NCBI RefSeq assembly: GCF_013450295.1
Contig: NZ_SKBR01000006.1
Coordinates: 1 to 59,549 of the forward strand
Reading direction: 5' to 3'
Source of the DNA: Streptomyces sp. AJS327
GTDB taxonomy: Bacteria; Actinomycetota; Actinomycetes; Streptomycetales; Streptomycetaceae
DNA: 59,549 nucleotides
Position 1 is the first letter of the stretch. Each line of letters starts with the position of its first letter. The notes under the pieces were generated by a model that saw nothing but the letters and a program-made list of their open reading frames with translations, ran no database searches and was not told the origin of the DNA. Below are positions 51,481 through 58,795 of this stretch, one piece after another. Position numbers and translations under genes: made by a program.

Positions 51481-53093
51481 GGGCGGTTCACCTCCTCCGT
51501 CCGGGCCGCCGCCGTCGCGGCCGCCTCCTCCACCCGGTCCGAGCGCTCGCCGGTAGGCAGTTCGCGCACCACCTCGACGTGGCCCACACCGACGTCCAGG
51601 TTCAGGTGCAACCGCCCCCGGTCGGGCACCGGTTCGCCCTTCGGCCGGTGCAGGTCTCCGGGTACGAGCGTCATCCGGCGTTCGGTGTCGAGCCCGCCGC
51701 TGTCGTCGTGCACCACCCGATGGCCGCCCGCACCACCGGACTTCGTCTCGACCTTGGTCGCCACCCGGATGGCACCCAGGTCCGCCCGCGCGGTGAGCCG
51801 GACCGTCACGTCGTGTGGCACCAGCACCCGCAGGGTTCCCGCGCCGACCCGCGCCGAGCTGCGCACCGTTTCCTTCTTCTCCAACCCCAGTTTCCTCAGG
51901 TCCAGTTCGCCCGAGCCGCTGCCCAGCGCGTAGCGCGGCCGCAGTTCGGAGGCGCCGGCCGGACTCCAGGTCGTCTCCCGCCAGTCGGTGCTGATGTCCT
52001 TCGGCAGCGCGGCGGCGCCCGCCAGGGCGAGCGCCGTGAGGACGGTCATGACCATCGTGCCCCCGCCGACCCGCCCGGCGAACGCGCTGACCACCAGGGC
52101 CAGTCCGTACACCGCGAGCGCGCAGCCCAGCCCGAAGGCGAGACTGGTGCCGACCGGCCGCTGGCTCCAGGAGGCGACCACGCCCCCCGCGCACGTGAGG
52201 AAGGCCAGAAGCTGCACCAGCCCGCCGATCGAGGCGCACCGCTCGGGGGCGGCCTCCGGCGGGGAGGCGACCGGACCGGGACGGCCCGGGGAGTCCGGGG
52301 TTCCGCTCGCCGCCGGATGCCCGGCGGACTCCGGCAGGCCCTCGGGGCCCCAGAGGTAGCCGGTGCCCTTGACCGCCCCCGCCTCCCTGGTCAGCGGCTC
52401 CCGCCACCACGAGGGATAGGACGGCGACGGGGGCGCCTGCGTCTCCGGCGGCGCGTCCGCCACCGCGTGCGCCGTCGTCGGATCGAGCGGGACGCCCTCG
52501 GCTCCGGCGGCCTCCGCCGACCTGCGGTGCACCGACCAGTGGGCCGCCCCCGCGACCGCGGCCGCCAGCAGCACCGAGGACACCAGAGTGCGGCTGCCCA
52601 GCGAGGCGAGCATCAGCCCGGAACCGGCCAGCGCCGTCACGATCGCGGCCAGCGTGGAGGTCTCGACGCGGCCGGACAGCATCCGCCGCGCCTCGTTCTC
52701 CCGCTCCCCCTCCATCGGCACGACCAGCCAGGCGAAGCCGTAGAAGAGCAGCCCGAGACCGCCGAGCACACAGAGCACGGCGAGCGGCACCCGGAAGATC
52801 ACGGGATCCATGTCGTAGTAGCGGCCGAGGCCACCGCAGACCCCGCCCACCTTGTGCTGACGCGTACGGGTAAGCCGTCGGCGTCCGGCGCCCCCGGCGT
52901 CCTCACCGGAAGACGTGCCGTCGCCCCCGGAGAGGTCCCCCTCGGGGGCGGACCGCGCGCCCCGCTCCGCCCGGGGCCCACCGGAACCACCGGCCGCGCC
53001 CCGACCAGCACGGGCGGCGGACCCCGAACGGGCAGCGTCCTCCGGGCCGGAGGGGGGCTGGCCCTCCTCGCCCACCGGGTCTGGACGGCTCAT
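51477..53093 (-). CDS. PspC domain membrane protein
   Basis: This 538-residue protein has a disordered N-terminus of about 70 residues, then a PspC domain (RQHKVGGVCGGLGRYYDMDP, then a membrane helix VFRVPLAVLCVLGGLGLLF-like and the VVP motif). Further membrane segments follow and a C-terminal beta-rich LiaF/DUF4097-like adhesin fold (GELDLRKLGLEKKETVRSSA, VGAGTLRVLVPHDV). That combination is the LiaF/VraT-type envelope-stress sensor. It is divergent from a kinase that also starts with a PspC domain, which suggests the two sense the same envelope signal, with this protein damping or feeding the kinase. The start is ATG at 53093. Confidence 0.88.
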   Translation of the reverse strand: MSRPDPVGEEGQPPSGPEDAARSGSAARAGRGAAGGSGGPRAERGARSAPEGDLSGGDGTSSGEDAGGAGRRRLTRTRQHKVGGVCGGLGRYYDMDPVIFRVPLAVLCVLGGLGLLFYGFAWLVVPMEGERENEARRMLSGRVETSTLAAIVTALAGSGLMLASLGSRTLVSSVLLAAAVAGAAHWSVHRRSAEAAGAEGVPLDPTTAHAVADAPPETQAPPSPSYPSWWREPLTREAGAVKGTGYLWGPEGLPESAGHPAASGTPDSPGRPGPVASPPEAAPERCASIGGLVQLLAFLTCAGGVVASWSQRPVGTSLAFGLGCALAVYGLALVVSAFAGRVGGGTMVMTVLTALALAGAAALPKDISTDWRETTWSPAGASELRPRYALGSGSGELDLRKLGLEKKETVRSSARVGAGTLRVLVPHDVTVRLTARADLGAIRVATKVETKSGGAGGHRVVHDDSGGLDTERRMTLVPGDLHRPKGEPVPDRGRLHLNLDVGVGHVEVVRELPTGERSDRVEEAAATAAARTEEVNRP

Positions 53094-53411
53094 CCGCCGG
53101 CCTCACGTCGCTCGCACATACGCCTATCGTCTCCGCTCGGGCACACCGGCGGCATCGGGGGCCACCCCGGACTCTTCCCTGAGACCCGTCCGCCCCCGGG
53201 CGTCACCTCCGCCCCACCCAGGGTCCGCGCGCCTCCGTCCGAGGCCCGTCCCACGTCCGCCCCGGGGCCGAACGTGCACCGGCCGGAGGGGAAGCCTCCC
53301 ACGTCCGGACCGGGTGGGACCGGCGGAGCCGTCGGCGCACCGGCGGAACTCCGGGATCGGATCAGGGCCGACCCTGATGTCCTTCCCCGGCGCCCATGTG
53401 ACGATCGGTAC
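53094..53411. promoter_or_regulatory. Divergent promoter region of the PspC/kinase module with a dyad
   Basis: ATCAGGG (53361-53367) and CCCTGAT (53372-53378) are perfect inverted arms with spacer CCGA, centred about 42 bases before the kinase ATG. The kinase ATG has no ribosome site and a -10-like GACGAT six bases ahead, so a leaderless start is possible and the dyad would sit at an activator position. NarL-type regulators bind such dyads; autoregulation by the encoded regulator is inferred. Confidence 0.5.
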
Positions 53412-54737
53412 ATGACCACCGCCCCGCCCACCGCGCCCCCCAGTGCCGCGACCGGGCCGAACCCCGTCGACGACCCCCCGGTGCGCAAGCTCTACCGCAG
53501 CGCGGAGGGCCGGATGCTGGGCGGGGTCGCCCGGGGGCTGGCGGGCCACCTCGGGCTGCCGGTGTCCTGGACCCGGGTCGTCTTCGTCGGGCTGACCATG
53601 GCCAACGGCCTGGGCGCGCTGGTCTACGCGGTGTTCTGGTTCGTGGTGCCGCTGGGTGCCGGGGGCGTGGGCGCGGCCCACCCCCCACCCCCCACCGCGG
53701 CGAAGCGCGGGAGTCACGGTTTCCGGCGGCCGGACAAGGGCGAGTTGGCCGCCGCCGCCGCGATGGTCTGCGGGTTGCTGGTCCTCGCCGGGAACCTCCA
53801 GTTCGGCCGGGCCAACACCTATCTCTGGCCGGTGGTGCTCATCGGCGTCGGCGTCGCGCTGGTGTGGCGGCAGGCGGACAACGCCCGCCGAGCGCACTGG
53901 GCGGCGGTCACCCGGCGCAAGGGTCTGGTGCCGATAGCGCGCAGCGCGGCCGGGGTGCTGCTGGTGGCGGTGGGCGTCGCGGGCATCGTCCTGGTCCAGG
54001 GGTCGGCCCGGCACCTGGGCCCCGTGCTCCAGGCGGCGCTGGCGATCCTCGTCGGCATCGCGCTGCTGGCGGGCCCGTACCTGGTGCGGATGATGCAGGA
54101 CCTCTCCGAGGAACGGCTGATGCGCATCCGGGCCCAGGAGCGGGCCGAAGTGGCGGCCCACATCCACGACTCGGTGCTGCACACCCTGACGCTGATCCAG
54201 CGCAACGCGGAGGAGCCGCGCGAGGTCGCCCGGCTGGCGCGGGCCCAGGAGCGCGAGCTGCGCGAGTGGCTGTACCGGCGGCCTGCCGGCGGCGCGAAGG
54301 ACTCCGGTGAGGACGAGAGCGAGGGGCCGGGCACCCTGACCGAGGCCGTGAAGGGCGCGGCGGCCGAGGTGGAGGACTACCACGGGGTGCCCGTCGAGGT
54401 GGTCTGCGTCGGCGAGTGCCCCCTCGACGAGGGGCTGAGCGCACAGGTGCAGGCCGCCCGCGAGGCCATGGTCAACGCCGCCAAGTACGGTGGCGAGGGC
54501 GGCGCCGTCCAGGTCTACGCTGAGGTGGAGGGCCGGACGGTCTTCATCTCCGTACGGGACCGGGGGCCCGGGTTCGACCTGGACTCCGTACCCGAGGACC
54601 GCATGGGCGTCCGCGAGTCCATCATCGGGCGGATGCGCCGCAACGGCGGTACCGCGCGGCTGCGTTCGGCACCGGGCGAGGGCACCGAGGTGGAGCTGGA
54701 GATGGAGCGGGAGAGGGAGAGGACGGCGGATTCGTGA
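53412..54737 (+). CDS. PspC-domain sensor histidine kinase (NarL/LiaS-like)
   Basis: This 441-residue kinase begins with a cytoplasmic tail and a PspC domain (KLYRSAEGRMLGGVARGLAG, about 26-82), followed by four more membrane helices (about 110-225). The HisKA_3 phosphoacceptor is His252 (AHIHDSVLHTLTLIQ). The HATPase_c domain has the N-box REAMVNAAKYGG and G-box RDRGPGFD. It should autophosphorylate in response to envelope stress and pass phosphate to the coupled response regulator, whose GTG overlaps its stop (GTGA). Length and layout match Streptomyces PspC kinases. Confidence 0.93.
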   Translation: MTTAPPTAPPSAATGPNPVDDPPVRKLYRSAEGRMLGGVARGLAGHLGLPVSWTRVVFVGLTMANGLGALVYAVFWFVVPLGAGGVGAAHPPPPTAAKRGSHGFRRPDKGELAAAAAMVCGLLVLAGNLQFGRANTYLWPVVLIGVGVALVWRQADNARRAHWAAVTRRKGLVPIARSAAGVLLVAVGVAGIVLVQGSARHLGPVLQAALAILVGIALLAGPYLVRMMQDLSEERLMRIRAQERAEVAAHIHDSVLHTLTLIQRNAEEPREVARLARAQERELREWLYRRPAGGAKDSGEDESEGPGTLTEAVKGAAAEVEDYHGVPVEVVCVGECPLDEGLSAQVQAAREAMVNAAKYGGEGGAVQVYAEVEGRTVFISVRDRGPGFDLDSVPEDRMGVRESIIGRMRRNGGTARLRSAPGEGTEVELEMERERERTADS

Positions 54738-55582
54738 GCGAGTCAGCGGCGGGCCGGAGCGGCCAGCGGGGACAGTCCGACGAACGCCGGGCGGCGGCAC
54801 CCGGTGCCGGGGAGACCGCCGGTGGCGAGCCGGGAGGCGGCGGCCCCGCCGGGGCGGGAGCCGCGGAGGAGGTCCGCCGGGTGCGGGTCGTCCTCGTCGA
54901 CGACCACCGGATGTTCCGCGCCGGGGTGCAGGCCGAGATCGGCGGATCGACGGGCAGCGGCGCCCCCGCCGTCCCCGGCGCGGCCCGGCCGGTGGGGACG
55001 GCCAGCGTCGTCGACGTGGTGGGCGAGGCGGGCGACGTGGACCAAGCGGTGACGGTTATCCAGGCCACCCGCCCGGACGTCGTCCTGCTCGACGTGCACC
55101 TGCCGGGCGGCGGCGGGGTCGAGGTGCTGCGCCGCAGCGCGCCCCTGATGAGCGCCCCCGAACAGCCCGTCCGCTTCCTCGCGCTCTCCGTCTCGGACGC
55201 GGCGGAGGACGTCATCGGGGTGATCCGCGGCGGTGCCCGGGGCTACGTCACCAAGACCATCACCGGGGACGACCTGGTCAACGCGATCTTCCGGGTGGCC
55301 GAGGGTGACGCGGTGTTCTCCCCGCGCCTCGCGGGCTTCGTCCTGGACGCCTTCGCCTCCACCGACGCCCCGCCCGTCGACGAGGACCTGGACCGGCTGA
55401 CCCAGCGGGAGCGCGAGGTGCTGCGGCTGATCGCCCGCGGCTACGCGTACAAGGAGGTCGCCAAGCAGCTCTACATCTCGGTGAAGACCGTCGAGTCGCA
55501 CGTCTCGGCGGTGCTGCGGAAGCTCCAGCTCTCCAACCGGCACGAGCTGACCCGCTGGGCCACCGCCCGCCGCCTGGTCTGA
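54734..55582 (+). CDS. NarL/LuxR-family response regulator
   Basis: This 282-residue protein has a receiver domain with acidic pair Asp56/Asp57, phosphoacceptor Asp120 (VVLLDVHLPG), Ser in LALSVSD and Lys in YVTKTI, and a C-terminal LuxR-type helix-turn-helix (LTQREREVLRLIARGYAYKE...KTVESHVSAVLRKLQL). It is longer than usual (about 215 residues) owing to a 45-residue Gly/Ala-rich N-terminus and a Pro/Ala insertion after the first helix (about 71-88). The GTG start overlaps the kinase stop. It probably controls the divergent PspC gene and itself. A small TGACCGC/GCGGTCA hairpin (55598-55622) follows. Confidence 0.94.
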   Translation: MSESAAGRSGQRGQSDERRAAAPGAGETAGGEPGGGGPAGAGAAEEVRRVRVVLVDDHRMFRAGVQAEIGGSTGSGAPAVPGAARPVGTASVVDVVGEAGDVDQAVTVIQATRPDVVLLDVHLPGGGGVEVLRRSAPLMSAPEQPVRFLALSVSDAAEDVIGVIRGGARGYVTKTITGDDLVNAIFRVAEGDAVFSPRLAGFVLDAFASTDAPPVDEDLDRLTQREREVLRLIARGYAYKEVAKQLYISVKTVESHVSAVLRKLQLSNRHELTRWATARRLV

Positions 55583-55619
55583 CCCCGGCGCCCGAGCTGA
55601 CCGCCAGCGCGGGGCGCGG

Positions 55620-56225
55620 TCACAGCCGCTCGATGGCGGTGAGGTCGACGTCGACGTGGAACGGGTCGTCCACCGTGAGGTGCTTGGTGTGGGTGCCGGT
55701 CGGGTCGTAGGCGCGGCTGACGGGGTTGAGCAGGTAGGTGCGCACCAGCGGGATCTCCCGCTCACCCGCCATCTCCACCAGCCAGAAGTGCGGGATACCG
55801 GCCCGCGCGTACTTGTGCGGCTTGGTGTCCCGGTCCCGCGCCTCCGAGTCCGGCGAGACGACCTCCACCGCCAGCACCACGTCCGCCGCATCGAACCGCG
55901 TCTGCCGCCGATCGACGACGGCCTTCGCCCGCGCCACGGTGATGTCCGGCTCGGGCGCGTTCTTGCCGTCCAGGACGACGGCGACCTCCCGGCGCACCCG
56001 GAGATCCTCGGGAATCGTCGCGCGCAATCCGTTCACCAGGAGATCCATCGCGAGGGTGTGGAAGAACCGCTGCGGACTCACGAAGACCAGGCTCCCGTCG
56101 ATCAGCTCGGTGTGCGGCGGGAGGTTGGGCAGTTGGAACAGGTCGTCCACGGTGTAGCCGTCCAGCGGCGGAACCGGCCATGGTGAGGTGGTGTGCGTCG
56201 GCTCGGCGGTCAAGGTTCCTCCCAT
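55620..56225 (-). CDS. Uma2 family (PD-(D/E)xK nuclease fold) protein
   Basis: This 201-residue protein matches Uma2/DUF820: an N-terminal TVDDLFQLP...ELIDGSLVFVSP, then the nuclease-fold core with PEPDITVA and VVLAVEVVSPDSEARDRDTKPHKYARAGIPHFWLVE split over two strands. The acidic residues and following Lys could form a PD-(D/E)xK site, but function of this very common family is unproven; members are abundant in Streptomyces. The ATG at 56225 has no ribosome site and lies inside an 8-bp inverted repeat. It stands alone between the response regulator and guaA. Confidence 0.85.
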   Translation of the reverse strand: MGGTLTAEPTHTTSPWPVPPLDGYTVDDLFQLPNLPPHTELIDGSLVFVSPQRFFHTLAMDLLVNGLRATIPEDLRVRREVAVVLDGKNAPEPDITVARAKAVVDRRQTRFDAADVVLAVEVVSPDSEARDRDTKPHKYARAGIPHFWLVEMAGEREIPLVRTYLLNPVSRAYDPTGTHTKHLTVDDPFHVDVDLTAIERL

Positions 56226-56248
56226 GGACGGGATTCAATACCGTCCAT
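56224..56248 (-). promoter_or_regulatory. Inverted repeat overlapping the Uma2 gene start
   Basis: ATGGACGG (56224-56231) and CCGTCCAT (56241-56248) are perfect 8-bp arms with a 9-base spacer. In the minus-strand mRNA the arm nearest the gene includes two bases of the start codon, so the dyad could be an operator or a hairpin hiding the start. Confidence 0.45.
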
Positions 56249-56439
56249 CCACCATAGCGATACGAAAGCGGTCAGGACCCCTCGAAAGAGTGGACGAGGC
56301 GCGAGCGCTCAACCGGGACGCCGGTGAGAGGGGCGGCGGCACGGCGCGAGCCCCCCTGGCCCCCGGCCCCCGGATCCGCGACCCCGGAACGCGGGGACCG
56401 GCCGGGCTGGCCCCCTGCGCGGGGGCGGGCCTCCGAACG

Positions 56440-56479
56440 CCGGTGACCCCGGCCCGCGTCGCGGGGCCGGGGTCACCGG
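56440..56479 (-). terminator. Terminator of guaA
   Basis: CCGGTGACCCCGGCCC (56440-56455) and GGGCCGGGGTCACCGG (56464-56479) form a perfect 16-bp stem with an 8-base loop, 25 bp past the guaA stop. A further GGGGTCACCGG copy lies between it and the stop codon. Confidence 0.85.
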
Positions 56480-56503
56480 TCCGGGGTCACCGGCGGGCGT
56501 GGG

Positions 56504-58108
56504 TCACTCCCACTCGATGGTGCCCGGCGGCTTGCTGGTTACGTCGAGGGTGACCCGGTTCACCTCGCTGACCTCGTTGGTGATCCGGGTGGAGATCCGG
56601 GCGAGCACGTCGTACGGGAGGCGGGACCAGTCCGCCGTCATCGCGTCCTCCGAGGAGACGGGGCGGAGCACCACGGGGTGGCCGTAGGTCCGCCCGTCGC
56701 CCTGCACGCCGACGCTGCGCACCTCCGCGAGCAGCACCACCGGGCACTGCCAGATCTCCCGGTCCAGCCCGGCGGCGGTCAGCTCCTCCCGGGCGATGGC
56801 GTCCGCCTCGCGGAGGACGTCCAGCCGGTCCCTGGTCACCTCGCCGACGATGCGGATGCCCAGCCCGGGGCCGGGGAACGGCTGCCGCTGGACGATCTCC
56901 TCGGGCAGCCCCAGCTCCTGGCCGACCATCCGTACCTCGTCCTTGAACAGCTGACGCAACGGCTCGACCAGGGAGAACTCCAGGTCCTCCGGGAGCCCGC
57001 CGACGTTGTGGTGCGACTTGATGTTGGCGGTGCCGCTGCCGCCGCCGGACTCCACCACGTCCGGGTAGAGGGTGCCCTGCACGAGGAAGGCCACCTCGGC
57101 GCCGTCCGCCCCCGCCTCGGCGACCAGTTCGGCCTGTGCCTGCTCGAAGACCCGGATGAACTCCCGGCCGATGATCTTCCGCTTCTCCTCCGGGTCGCTG
57201 ACCCCGGCCAGCGCCGCCAGGAAGCGGTCGGCGGCGTCGACCACCTTGAGCTGCACGCCGGTGGCGGCCACGAAGTCCTTCTCGACCTGCTCCGTCTCGC
57301 CCTTGCGCATCAGCCCGTGGTCGACGTAGACGCAGGTGAGCTGGGAGCCGATGGCCTTCTGCACGAGCGCGGCGGCCACCGCCGAGTCCACACCGCCGGA
57401 GAGCCCGCAGATCGCCCGCTTCTCCCCGACCTGCTCCCGGATGGCCGCCACCTGCTCGTCGACGATGCTCTCCGTCGTCCAGGAGGGGTCCAGGCCCGCG
57501 CCGCGGTAGAGGAAGTGCTCCAGCACCTGCTGGCCGTGGGTGGAGTGCATCACCTCGGGGTGGTGCTGCACGCCGTACAGCTTGCGGCGGTCGTCCTCGA
57601 AGGCGGCGACGGGCACCAGGTCGGTCGAGGCGGTGACGGTGAAGCCCTCCGGCGCCGCCGAGCAGGCGTCCCCGTGCGACATCCAGACCTGCTGGTCGGT
57701 GGGGGTGCCCTCGAAGAGCGTGGACGAGGGGCGGGAGACCGTCAGCTCGGTGCGGCCGTACTCCCGGGCGCCGGTGTTGTCGACGGTGCCGCCGAGGGCC
57801 CGCGCCATCAGCTGGAAGCCGTAGCACATCCCGAAGACCGGCACCCCGGCCTCGAACAGCGCGGGGTCCAGGGAGGGGGCGTCCTCGGCGTAGACCGAGG
57901 AGGGGCCGCCGGAGAGGATGACCGCCCGCGGGTTCCTGGCCAGCATCTCCTCCACCGGCATGGAGGAGGGGACGATCTCGCTGTAGACCCGGGCCTCGCG
58001 CACCCGGCGGGCGATGAGCTGGGCGTACTGCGCGCCGAAGTCGACGACGAGGACGGTGTCCGAGCCGTTGCCGGACTCGGAGCGGGGGCCTTGGGGGGCT
58101 GCTGCCAC
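56504..58108 (-). CDS. guaA: Glutamine-hydrolysing GMP synthase
   Basis: This 534-residue enzyme aminates XMP to GMP. The N-terminal class I amidotransferase has catalytic Cys95 (FGMCYGFQL) and the His/Glu of QHHPEVMHS. The ATP-pyrophosphatase domain has the P-loop SGGVDS, and the C-terminal dimerisation domain ends TSKPPGTIEWE, as in all GuaA. The GTG at 58108 has GGAAAGG upstream; earlier codons in the frame look non-coding. A -10-like TAGAAT on the minus strand (58169-58164) lies about 55 bases upstream. It is divergent from the chorismate mutase leader. Confidence 0.97.
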   Translation of the reverse strand: MAAAPQGPRSESGNGSDTVLVVDFGAQYAQLIARRVREARVYSEIVPSSMPVEEMLARNPRAVILSGGPSSVYAEDAPSLDPALFEAGVPVFGMCYGFQLMARALGGTVDNTGAREYGRTELTVSRPSSTLFEGTPTDQQVWMSHGDACSAAPEGFTVTASTDLVPVAAFEDDRRKLYGVQHHPEVMHSTHGQQVLEHFLYRGAGLDPSWTTESIVDEQVAAIREQVGEKRAICGLSGGVDSAVAAALVQKAIGSQLTCVYVDHGLMRKGETEQVEKDFVAATGVQLKVVDAADRFLAALAGVSDPEEKRKIIGREFIRVFEQAQAELVAEAGADGAEVAFLVQGTLYPDVVESGGGSGTANIKSHHNVGGLPEDLEFSLVEPLRQLFKDEVRMVGQELGLPEEIVQRQPFPGPGLGIRIVGEVTRDRLDVLREADAIAREELTAAGLDREIWQCPVVLLAEVRSVGVQGDGRTYGHPVVLRPVSSEDAMTADWSRLPYDVLARISTRITNEVSEVNRVTLDVTSKPPGTIEWE

Positions 58109-58163
58109 GGGGCTTGCCTTTCCGCGGTGCGGGTGGTTCGGGAGAAGAAGCGGGATCGCCTCG

Positions 58164-58169
58164 ATTCTA
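58164..58169 (-). promoter_or_regulatory. -10 element of the guaA promoter
   Basis: TAGAAT on the minus strand, about 55 bases before the guaA GTG, is a near-consensus -10 hexamer. No clear -35 hexamer is seen at the expected distance. Confidence 0.55.
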
Positions 58170-58213
58170 CCGGCGGTCGTCCGCGCTCCGGCCGGTCGGC
58201 CGTGGGGGCGGAC

Positions 58214-58243
58214 TCGACGCCCGGAGGGAGCCGGGGGCATACT
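58214..58243 (+). promoter_or_regulatory. Promoter of the chorismate mutase leader transcript
   Basis: TCGACG (58214-58219) and CATACT (58238-58243) are spaced by 18 bp. The -10 ends seven bases before an ATG at 58251, the geometry of a leaderless transcript starting at that ATG. Confidence 0.5.
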
Positions 58244-58250
58244 GGCGCGC

Positions 58251-58328
58251 ATGCTCTCGCACACCGCCCTCTGGTTTGCCTATGGGACCGCGCCCGGTCG
58301 CCATGGGTCCGTCGGTTGTGCCGCTTGA
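58251..58328 (+). CDS. Candidate leader peptide with Trp-Phe-Ala-Tyr upstream of chorismate mutase
   Basis: A 25-codon ORF, MLSHTALWFAYG-, carries all three aromatic amino acids within four codons (Trp8, Phe9, Tyr11). Phe and Tyr use TTT and TAT, which are rare in this GC-rich genome. The ATG sits seven bases after a -10 element, so it would be translated from a leaderless mRNA. A strong hairpin follows at 58351-58380, before the chorismate mutase gene at 58436. This is the layout of ribosome-mediated attenuation of an aromatic amino-acid gene. I see only a weak alternative (antiterminator) pairing, so the mechanism is unproven. Confidence 0.5.
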   Translation: MLSHTALWFAYGTAPGRHGSVGCAA

Positions 58329-58350
58329 GCCACTGACACACGACTTTCCA

Positions 58351-58380
58351 GGTGCCCCGGGCCGTTCGGTCCGGGGCACC
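58351..58380 (+). terminator. Attenuator-like hairpin between leader ORF and chorismate mutase gene
   Basis: GGTGCCCCGG (58351-58360) and CCGGGGCACC (58371-58380) pair perfectly, and the stem extends inward by about three pairs including a G-U to a 4-base loop. It lies 22 bp after the leader stop. GTGCC at 58318-58322 could compete for the GGCAC of the right arm. Confidence 0.6.
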
Positions 58381-58435
58381 CGTCGTATGGCGCCCGGACC
58401 GCGGCGGCGGGGCTCACACCGAACCGAGGAGCGCC

Positions 58436-58795
58436 ATGCGAACCCCCGACACCGTGAACGAACCCGCGACGCCCGCCGCCCCCGTCGCGCCGGCCCCCCG
58501 GGAGGCGCGCGCGGCCGACCGGGCGCCGGCCGAGACGCCGGACGGCGCGGCCTCCGGCTCGGCGCTCGCCGCCGCGCGCCGCCGGATCGACGAACTCGAC
58601 GCCCAGCTCGTCGCGTTGGTGCGGGAGCGGATGGTGACCGCCGCCCAGGTGCAGCGCGAGCGGCTCGCCTCCGGTGGGCGCCGCGTCCACCTCTCCCGCG
58701 AGCTGGAAGTCCTGGAGCACTACCGGGCGGCGTTCGGCCGCCCCGGCACGCAGCTGGCGATGGTGCTGCTGGGCCTGTGCCGAGACCGTCCGTAG
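58436..58795 (+). CDS. Chorismate mutase (AroQ type)
   Basis: This 119-residue protein has a Pro/Ala-rich N-terminus of about 40 residues and an all-helical CM_2 domain (LAAARRRIDELDAQLVALVRERM, then AAQVQRERLASGGRRVHLSRE and VLEHYRAAFG). It converts chorismate to prephenate, the branch point toward Phe and Tyr. Arg and Lys/Arg positions expected in the AroQ pocket are present in helix 1, but full pocket conservation was not checked. The ATG at 58436 has GAGGAG at good spacing. The upstream leader ORF and hairpin suggest control by aromatic amino acids. Confidence 0.88.
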   Translation: MRTPDTVNEPATPAAPVAPAPREARAADRAPAETPDGAASGSALAAARRRIDELDAQLVALVRERMVTAAQVQRERLASGGRRVHLSRELEVLEHYRAAFGRPGTQLAMVLLGLCRDRP

